A DNA stretch of 10,132 nt from Actinomycetota bacterium. Lineage in GTDB: Bacteria; Actinomycetota; Thermoleophilia; Solirubrobacterales; Solirubrobacteraceae. Where the stretch lies: assembly GCA_005883255.1 (NCBI GenBank), contig VAXS01000020.1, positions 1 through 10,132 of the forward strand, written 5' to 3'. The translations under genes and the position numbers were made by a program. Shown here piece after piece: positions 5,954 to 10,132 of the stretch; within the stretch, counting starts at the first letter, position 1, and each line of letters opens with the position of its first letter. Below the pieces are notes generated by a model. The model had not been told where the DNA came from. It saw nothing but the letters and a program-made list of their open reading frames with translations, and ran no database searches.

Positions 5954-7270
5954 ATGCGGCAGGGGAGCCTCATCGCGACCGCGCTCGTCGCGCTTCTGGT
6001 GGCGGCCGCTCCCGCGCGCGCGTCCAACGATCCGCTCTACCCGCAGCAGTGGGGCATGGCGATGGTCGGGGCGGACGCCGCCCACCAGGTCACCGAGGGC
6101 CAGGGAGCCACGATCGCGGTGGTGGACACCGGCGCGAACTTCTCCCACCCCGACCTGGCGGGGCGCCTGATCGCCGGCCACGACTTCGTCGACGGCGACG
6201 ACAACCCCACCGACGAGGACGCCACGGACCACCACGGCACGCACGTGTCGGGGATCGTGGCGGCCGACGCGAACAACGGCGTCGGGGTGGAGGGCGTGGC
6301 GCCCCAGGCCCACGTGCTGGTGGTGCGGGTGCTGGACCAGAACGGCACGGGCAGCGTCGAGAACGTGGCCGCCGGGATCGACTACGCGCGCACGCACGGA
6401 GCGCAGGTGATCAACCTCTCGCTGGGGGCCAACGCCCCGCTGGTGGGCGACAGCGACACCACCCTCTCCGACGCGATCCAGCGGGCGCTGGACGCCGGGA
6501 TCGTGGTGGTGGCGGCGGCCGGCAACGACACGCTCCCGTTCTGCGAGCAGCCGTCGTCGCTGCACGGTCCGTTCATGTGCGTGGCCGCGGTGGACCGCCA
6601 GGGCCAGCGCGCGTTCTACTCCAGCTTCTCGGGCTTCGGCTCGGGCTACGCGATCTCGGCCCCGGGCGGGAGCGGCAGCGGCGGCTCCGACGACATCGTG
6701 TCGACAGCCGGCGGAAGCGGTTACCAGTACGAGGCAGGGACCTCGCAGGCCACGCCGCACGTGTCGGGCGTGGCCGGGCTCCTGGTCTCGGTGGGGCTGC
6801 GGGGCCAGGCGGTGGTCGACCGGATCGAGCAGACCGCCACCGACGCCGGCTCGCCGGGGCCGGACCCGATCTACGGCGCGGGGATCGTGAACGCCCGCGC
6901 CGCGGTGGCGGGGTACTCGCTGGGCGGCGGCGGCGCGGTCGCGACGACGCGCGCGGGCGCCGCCGCGCGGGTCACGGTGCCCCGGATCCAGCGCATCCGC
7001 ACCGTCCTGCGCCACGGCCTGATCGTGCGCTGCCTCTCGGCGGGCGCCGGTCGCTGCAGCGCCCACGCCAACGCCCGTCGCCGCACGATCGCCGCCGGCT
7101 CGCACCGGCTCACGATCGGCCGCTGGGTGACCGTCCGCGCCTTCGCCACCCGCCGCGGCCGGGCCATGCTCCTCGCTGCCCTGCGCGGGCACCGCCGGAT
7201 GGTCGCCACCGTGCTGGTCCGCCTCCCCGGCGCCCCCCTGCAGGCCCGGCGGGTGATCCTGAGGCCGTGA
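5954..7270 (+). CDS. Secreted subtilisin-like (S8 family) serine protease
   Basis: 438 residues. A Sec signal peptide occupies about 1-23 (MRQG, hydrophobic core, APARA-S cleavage). The peptidase domain shows the S8 triad and oxyanion hole: D58 in VVDTG, H94 in HGTHVSG, N191 in AAAGN, and S264 in [11 protein letters not shown], with GIVNA closing the domain near 310-314. There is little or no propeptide between signal and catalytic domain ([10 protein letters not shown] begins at 26), as in several thermitase- or fervidolysin-like enzymes. Residues about 324-438 form a separate Arg-rich tail with one cysteine pair (C360, C368) and alternating hydrophobic residues, probably a small beta domain of the sort often attached to secreted actinobacterial proteins. 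The gene diverges from the regulator and converges on the downstream secreted-protein gene, leaving six bases between stops. Likely degrades external protein; a specific substrate is unknown. Confidence 0.95.
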   Translation: MRQGSLIATALVALLVAAAPARASNDPLYPQQWGMAMVGADAAHQVTEGQGATIAVVDTGANFSHPDLAGRLIAGHDFVDGDDNPTDEDATDHHGTHVSGIVAADANNGVGVEGVAPQAHVLVVRVLDQNGTGSVENVAAGIDYARTHGAQVINLSLGANAPLVGDSDTTLSDAIQRALDAGIVVVAAAGNDTLPFCEQPSSLHGPFMCVAAVDRQGQRAFYSSFSGFGSGYAISAPGGSGSGGSDDIVSTAGGSGYQYEAGTSQATPHVSGVAGLLVSVGLRGQAVVDRIEQTATDAGSPGPDPIYGAGIVNARAAVAGYSLGGGGAVATTRAGAAARVTVPRIQRIRTVLRHGLIVRCLSAGAGRCSAHANARRRTIAAGSHRLTIGRWVTVRAFATRRGRAMLLAALRGHRRMVATVLVRLPGAPLQARRVILRP

Positions 7271-7276
7271 GGACGC

Positions 7277-7612
7277 TCAGCCGGCGCGGCGCAGCAGCGC
7301 GCGCAGCGCGGCCGCCGTGCGCAGCGCGGAGCGGTCGTAGAGCGCGAGGTAGGCGACGCGACCGCCGCGCACCCCGGCCACCAGCCCTCCGCGGCGGGAG
7401 AGCAGCCACACGCGCGCCCCGGCGGCGGCGAACGCCCGGCGCTCGCCGCGGAACCTGCGGCGCAGCGCGCGGACGGTGGAGCCCGGGTGGACTCCCCGCA
7501 GCGAGTAGGCGCGGCTGGTGGCGATGAGGACGAGGGTCGGGTCGTCGCCCTGGCCGGCGTCGCCGCTGCGGTCAGCCGCGTTCCCGGCGCGCAGGCTCCC
7601 GCCCGTCTGCAC
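7277..7612 (-). CDS. Hypothetical basic protein, likely the frameshifted C-terminal half of the upstream gene
   Basis: 111-residue frame starting at a GTG inside the 3' end of the upstream gene (41 bases overlap, different frame). Its start has no signal peptide and a low-complexity opening (GGSLRAGNAADRSGDAG), then what looks like a genuine small domain: DPTLVLIATSRAYSLRGVHPGS near 24-45, an Arg-rich helix STVRALRRRFRGERR at 45-59, and beta-like ARVWLLSRRGGLVAGVRGGRVAYLALYD at 66-93, ending in ALRALLRRAG. I do not recognise a named family. Removing one base near 7620 would fuse it to the upstream secreted protein right after that protein's last conserved-looking cysteine, giving about 288 residues. 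Alternatives are a separate overlapping gene with an independent start, or chance open frame in GC-rich DNA; the hydrophobic pattern makes chance less likely. Confidence 0.5.
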   Translation of the reverse strand: MQTGGSLRAGNAADRSGDAGQGDDPTLVLIATSRAYSLRGVHPGSTVRALRRRFRGERRAFAAAGARVWLLSRRGGLVAGVRGGRVAYLALYDRSALRTAAALRALLRRAG

Positions 7613-8144
7613 TCTGAGCGCAACTGGGATCGACCGGCACCTCGTTGTGCGTGATGAAGCCGCCGGTGCCGGGACCGAAGAACTTGGCGTCCTCGGGCGG
7701 CATGCCGGGCAGCGAGCCCGGGTCGAAGGTGTGCCCGTTGACGTTGAAGTTCGTCACCCACACGCCGCCGTCGCCGCGCGCCTTGTCGAAGAAGTAGTGG
7801 CCGTCCCACTCGTACGTCTTGGTGCTGGGGTCGTCCTGCACGAGCGAGCCGCGCCAGTGGTCGGACTGGAAGTAGAAGCACTTGGGCGAGGCCGCCGCGG
7901 TGCGCGCCGGCTCCAGCGAGAGGAACTGCACGACGCCGCCGTCGGCCACGCTCTGGTGGCGCTTGTCGAACTCGACGCAGTACGGGTCGGCCTCGGGGTG
8001 CGGACCGGTGGGTCCGAAGCCCGCCTGCTGCAGCTCGCAGAGGAAGGGGTTGTCTCCGTTCCAGCCGGTAGGCGGCGCCACCGCCGCCGCCGGGGCCGCC
8101 GCGAGCAGGACGGCGGCGGCCGTCACCACGAGCCCCCTGCGCAT
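7572..8144 (-). CDS. Hypothetical secreted protein with four cysteines
   Basis: 190 residues. A Sec signal peptide spans about 1-21 (MRRG, hydrophobic core, AAPAAA-V). The mature chain looks like a compact extracellular domain rich in aromatic residues: GWNGDNPFLCELQQAG at 27-42, CFYFQSDHWRGS at 89-100, YEWDGHYFFD at 111-120, VWVTNFNVNGHTFDPG at 128-143, and FGPGTGGFITHNEVPVDPSC at 156-175. Cysteines C36, C56, C89 and C175 could form two disulfides. No catalytic motif is evident and I assign no function. After C175 the reading becomes Arg/Glu-rich (SADGREPARRERG) and stops, while another frame offers a credible continuation, so the true C-terminus may be lost to a one-base frameshift. The ATG at 8144 follows TACGCT by 7 bases, a likely leaderless start. 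It lies 30 bases downstream of the acyl-CoA synthetase stop. Confidence 0.8.
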   Translation of the reverse strand: MRRGLVVTAAAVLLAAAPAAAVAPPTGWNGDNPFLCELQQAGFGPTGPHPEADPYCVEFDKRHQSVADGGVVQFLSLEPARTAAASPKCFYFQSDHWRGSLVQDDPSTKTYEWDGHYFFDKARGDGGVWVTNFNVNGHTFDPGSLPGMPPEDAKFFGPGTGGFITHNEVPVDPSCAQSADGREPARRERG

Positions 8145-8151
8145 GCCGGCG

Positions 8152-8157
8152 AGCGTA
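8152..8157 (-). promoter_or_regulatory. Putative leaderless promoter -10 of the secreted-protein gene
   Basis: Minus-strand TACGCT, preceded by GG, ends 7 bases before the ATG at 8144; no Shine-Dalgarno. Same hexamer as at leuB. It lies in the 30-bp gap after the acyl-CoA synthetase, implying a separate transcript. Confidence 0.5.
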
Positions 8158-8174
8158 CCGGGGCCGGCGCCCCC

Positions 8175-9134
8175 TCAGTCGCGGTAGAGCGCCTCGATCT
8201 CGTCCGCGTACTTCTCTGCGATCGGGCGGCGCCTGAGCTTCATCGTGGGGGTCAGCTCGTCGCCTCCGGGCTCCCACTCGCCGTCCAGGATGCGGAAGCG
8301 CTTGATCTGCTCGACCCGCGACAGCCGCTCGTTGGCGCGCGCCACGCCCTCGGCCACGGCCTCGATCGCCGCCTCGGTGGCCGCCAGTCCGCCCAGCGCG
8401 TCGCCGTCCAGCTCGCGCTCGCGCGCGAACGCGGAGGCGGCGTCGGGATCGAGCACGATCAGCGCGACGTTGTAGGGCCGGCCGTCGCCGATCACGCAGG
8501 CGTGCCCGATGAGCGGGCTGGCCGACTTGAGCGCCGACTCGATGTTGGCCGGGGACATGTTCTTGCCGGCGGCGTTGATGATCAGCTCCTTCTTGCGGTC
8601 GACGATTCGCAGGTACCCGTCCTCGTCGATCTCTCCCACGTCGCCGGTGGCCAGCCAGCCGTCGGCGTCGATCGTCGCCGCTGTGCGCTCGGGCTGGTTG
8701 CGGTAGCCGGCCATGACGACGTCGCCGCGGACGAAGACCTCGCCGTCGTCGGCGATCCGCAGCTCGACGCCGGGCAGCGGCGGGCCCACGGTCCCGATCT
8801 TGATCCGGTCCGCGGGGTTGATCGTGGCGACGCACGAGAGCTCCGACATGCCCCAGAGCTCGCAGATCGGGATGCCCAGCCCCAGGAAGAACTCGAGGAC
8901 CTCGGGCGGCGTGGGCGCAGCGCCCACGACGAAGTGCTCCACCTCGTCCAGTCCCAGGCGGGCCCGCAGCGGCGCGAACACCAGCTCGTCGGCGCGCGCC
9001 CACTCGGCGGCCAGCTCCTCGTCCGCCGTCTCGCCCGCCTGCTCGGTGCGCACGCGCCGCCGTCCGGTGTCCAGCGCCCAGCCGATGACCTGGCGCCGGG
9101 CCTCGTCGGGCTCGGCGACGAAGCCGGCCCAGAC
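8175..9134 (-). CDS. Long-chain acyl-CoA synthetase, C-terminal part of a broken gene
   Basis: About 319 codons in the frame that ends at 8175. It carries the later motifs of the ANL (AMP-forming) superfamily: VVGAAPTPPEVLEFF, the A5-type ICELWGMSELSC, GTVGPPLPGVELRI, the A7-A8 region DGWLATGDVGEIDEDGYLRIVDRKKELI with the adenylate-binding aspartate and hinge, AGKNMSPANIE, and a C-terminal TPTMKLRRRP holding the catalytic lysine. This pattern fits the FadD15/AMP-binding long-chain fatty acid ligase group, which activates fatty acids to acyl-CoA via acyl-AMP. Recognisable coding (VWAGFVAEPDEARRQVIGWALDTG) begins near 9134, upstream of the first in-frame GTG at 9053, so there is no native start: the N-terminal half is in another frame. 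The stop lies 30 bases before the next minus-strand gene. Confidence 0.85.
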   Translation of the reverse strand, partial: VWAGFVAEPDEARRQVIGWALDTGRRRVRTEQAGETADEELAAEWARADELVFAPLRARLGLDEVEHFVVGAAPTPPEVLEFFLGLGIPICELWGMSELSCVATINPADRIKIGTVGPPLPGVELRIADDGEVFVRGDVVMAGYRNQPERTAATIDADGWLATGDVGEIDEDGYLRIVDRKKELIINAAGKNMSPANIESALKSASPLIGHACVIGDGRPYNVALIVLDPDAASAFARERELDGDALGGLAATEAAIEAVAEGVARANERLSRVEQIKRFRILDGEWEPGGDELTPTMKLRRRPIAEKYADEIEALYRD

Positions 9135-9157
9135 GGCCGCCGGACGGCCGGGGGCGC
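9130..9157 (-). other. Frame-breaking deletion region in the acyl-CoA synthetase gene
   Basis: The N-terminal frame is recognisable to about 9157 (ending ALQATR) and the C-terminal frame from about 9134 (VWAGFVAEPDE), one base out of phase. Roughly 170 bases expected from the family are missing between them. The exact joint cannot be placed without an alignment. Confidence 0.7.
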
Positions 9158-9813
9158 GTGGCCTGGAGCGCCCGCCACTGGGCGAGCATGTTGGCGTGCG
9201 TCAGCTCCACGCCCTTGGGCGGGCCGGTGGTGCCCGAGGTGTAGATCAGCGTGAGCACGTCGGCGGGCTCGACCGCCCGCCAGGCCGCCTCGAAGTCGTG
9301 CTCGGCGGGCGCGCGCGCCGCCAGGTCGACCAGGGTCAGCGTCGCCTCCCCGCCCGCGCCGTCCACCACCACGACGTGCTCGACGGCCACGTCGCCGGCG
9401 CCGCGAGCGGCCGCGACGCGCTCGAGCAGCGTCCGCTCGGTGACGACCACCCGGGCGCCGGCGTCGGCGAGCAGGAACGCCAGCTGCTCGGGAGCCGAGG
9501 TGTTGTACATCGAGAACGGGACCGCCCCCAGGTGCATCGCGGCGGCGTCCACCAGGTGGAACTCCGGCCGGTTGGTGAGCAGGAAGGCGACGGTGTCGCC
9601 CCGCCCCACGCCGAGGCCGGCCAGGCCGCCCGCGTACTCGCGGACCCGCGCCGCGTACTCGCCCCAGGCGATGGAGACCGCGTCGCCCCGCGTCCGCAGC
9701 GCCACGACGTCCGCCCGCTCGGCGGCGGTGATCTGAAACGCCTCGCAGAGCGTCCGGGCCTCGGTCAGCGCCCGGGGAGCAGCCGCCGCGCCGGCCGCGG
9801 TCGTGGTCTCCAT
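9130..9813 (-). CDS. Long-chain acyl-CoA synthetase, N-terminal part of a broken gene
   Basis: Native start ATG at 9813 and about 220 credible residues: substrate and nucleotide-binding N-terminal domain with GLGVGRGDTVAFLLTNRPEF around 66-85, GAVPFSMYNTSAPEQL near 96-111, and the P-loop YTSGTTGPPKG at 191-201 followed by VELTHANMLAQWRALQATR. Past about 9157 this frame becomes Arg/Gly/Pro-rich noise and stays open for kilobases only because the DNA is so GC-rich; the true product resumes in another frame. Family members carry about 55-60 more residues here, including the PMAH.ADR and VPR.WEK segments, which are absent in all frames. The start is supported by GATAGT ending 7 bases upstream. 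As sequenced the enzyme would be non-functional; an assembly error is the main alternative. Diverges from the epimerase-like gene. Confidence 0.82.
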
Positions 9814-9820
9814 CGCCGCG

Positions 9821-9849
9821 ACTATCGCACGCCACCCCCGCCCGGTCCA
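9821..9849 (-). promoter_or_regulatory. Putative promoter of the acyl-CoA synthetase gene (leaderless)
   Basis: Minus-strand GATAGT (9826-9821) ends 7 bases before the ATG at 9813. TGGACC (9849-9844) lies 17 bases further upstream and matches four of six positions of a TTGACA -35. No Shine-Dalgarno is present, so a leaderless transcript is likely. Confidence 0.45.
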
Positions 9850-9870
9850 GGAGCGCATCGTGCCAGCCGG

Positions 9871-9876
9871 TACGGT
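9871..9876 (+). promoter_or_regulatory. Putative leaderless promoter -10 of the epimerase-like gene
   Basis: TACGGT, preceded by GG, ends exactly 7 bases before the GTG at 9884. No Shine-Dalgarno is visible. The arrangement matches that of the subtilisin gene and supports the GTG start. Confidence 0.5.
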
Positions 9877-9883
9877 TCGGCGG

Positions 9884-10132
9884 GTGCGGGTCCTGGTCAC
9901 CGGCGCCAGCGGGTTCGTCGGCGCGCATGTGGCGCGGCGGCTGGCCGAGGCCGGCGCCGACGTGCGGGGGCTCTCGCGGTCCGTGCCCCCCGAGGAGGCG
10001 CGCGTGGCCGACCACATGGCCGCCGATCTGCTCGACGCGGACGCGCTGGCCCGGGCGGTGGACGGCTGCGAGGCGGTGGTGCACGTGGCCGCGCTCTACG
10101 CCTACGGGCGCGGTCACGCCGCCCGGATGGAG
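9884..10132 (+). CDS. NAD(P)-dependent epimerase/dehydratase, extended SDR family (3' end outside window)
   Basis: 83 residues from a GTG to the window edge. The N-terminus VRVLVTGASGFVGAHVARRL is the Rossmann beta-alpha-beta with the extended-SDR fingerprint TGASGFVG (TGxxGxxG) at 6-13 for NAD(P) binding. A second strand with the charged turn follows (DVRGLSR at 26-32), then AADLLDADALARAVDGCEAVVHVAALYAYG at 46-75, the typical D-L-x-D near the adenine and the HVAA strand. The catalytic Tyr-x-x-x-Lys lies beyond the window. The start of the protein resembles HpnA-like and dihydroflavonol reductase-like SDRs, but substrate cannot be told from this fragment. The GTG is chosen because it begins the Rossmann strand directly and follows a TACGGT box by 7 bases. 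It diverges from the acyl-CoA synthetase across 70 bases. Confidence 0.9.
   Translation, partial: MRVLVTGASGFVGAHVARRLAEAGADVRGLSRSVPPEEARVADHMAADLLDADALARAVDGCEAVVHVAALYAYGRGHAARME

Noticed and set aside
7259..7280. CTGAG...CTCAG hairpin between the convergent stops as a bidirectional terminator
   Set aside because: Only a five-base stem with a 12-base loop and no T-run; as likely by chance in this composition.
5611..7527. Plus-strand open frame of about 638 codons over the regulator and the subtilisin
   Set aside because: It is antisense to the regulator and out of frame with the subtilisin, and its translation is Arg/Gly/Pro repeats without domain character.
6871..10017. Very long minus-strand open frame of more than 1000 codons
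   Set aside because: Only its beginning, from the ATG at 9813 to about 9157, is the acyl-CoA synthetase. The rest is Arg/Gly/Pro-rich out-of-frame sequence that stays open because stop codons are rare at this GC content; it crosses other genes on both strands.
1..10132. Phage, defence, CRISPR, transposon or tRNA-associated island
   Set aside because: No array of repeats, transposase, integrase, recombinase motif or tRNA-like fold was seen; the genes are metabolic and secreted-protein genes of uniform composition.

Overview
The window is a very GC-rich bacterial chromosomal segment with tightly packed genes, GTG as well as ATG starts, and short intergenic gaps. Gene style (arginine- and alanine-rich secreted proteins, a subtilisin with a Cys-pair basic C-terminal domain, apparently leaderless first genes with a TAnnnT -10 box) suggests an actinobacterium, plausibly of the Thermoleophilia/Solirubrobacterales type. 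That placement is an inference from style; no rRNA or marker gene is present.

The left 5.9 kb, all on the minus strand, is a branched-chain amino-acid (leucine) cluster. In the direction of transcription it runs: an XRE-cupin regulator (5894-5286); leuC (5286-4091, broken into two frames by an internal out-of-frame deletion); leuD (4088-3528); a Tam-like SAM methyltransferase whose GTG overlaps the leuD stop; a secreted S1 (trypsin-fold) protease (2714-1896); leuB (1871-843) with its own apparent leaderless promoter; and ilvE (from 833, running off the left edge). LeuCD isomerises 2- to 3-isopropylmalate, LeuB oxidises it to 2-ketoisocaproate, and IlvE transaminates that to leucine, so four genes encode the last steps of leucine synthesis. 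leuA is not in the window.

The regulator and a plus-strand secreted subtilisin-like protease (5954-7270) diverge from a 59-bp intergenic region. A perfect 8+8 inverted repeat (CTGTACGT-N4-ACGTACAG) sits over the regulator's -10 box. The subtilisin converges on a minus-strand gene for a small secreted protein (8144-7572) whose likely C-terminal half (7612-7277) is in another frame. Next comes a minus-strand long-chain acyl-CoA synthetase (9813-8175), also broken by an internal out-of-frame deletion. It diverges from a plus-strand extended-SDR epimerase-like gene that runs off the right edge.

Two themes deserve attention. First, nearly every gene that begins a transcription unit has a hexamer close to TAnnnT ending exactly 7 or 8 bases before the start codon and lacks a Shine-Dalgarno, whereas operon-internal genes have good Shine-Dalgarno sequences or overlapping starts. 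Second, leuC and the acyl-CoA synthetase each lack roughly 55-60 conserved internal residues with loss of frame, which is either gene decay or an assembly problem. No RNA genes, CRISPR arrays, insertion sequences or gene-free stretches over 300 bases were seen.
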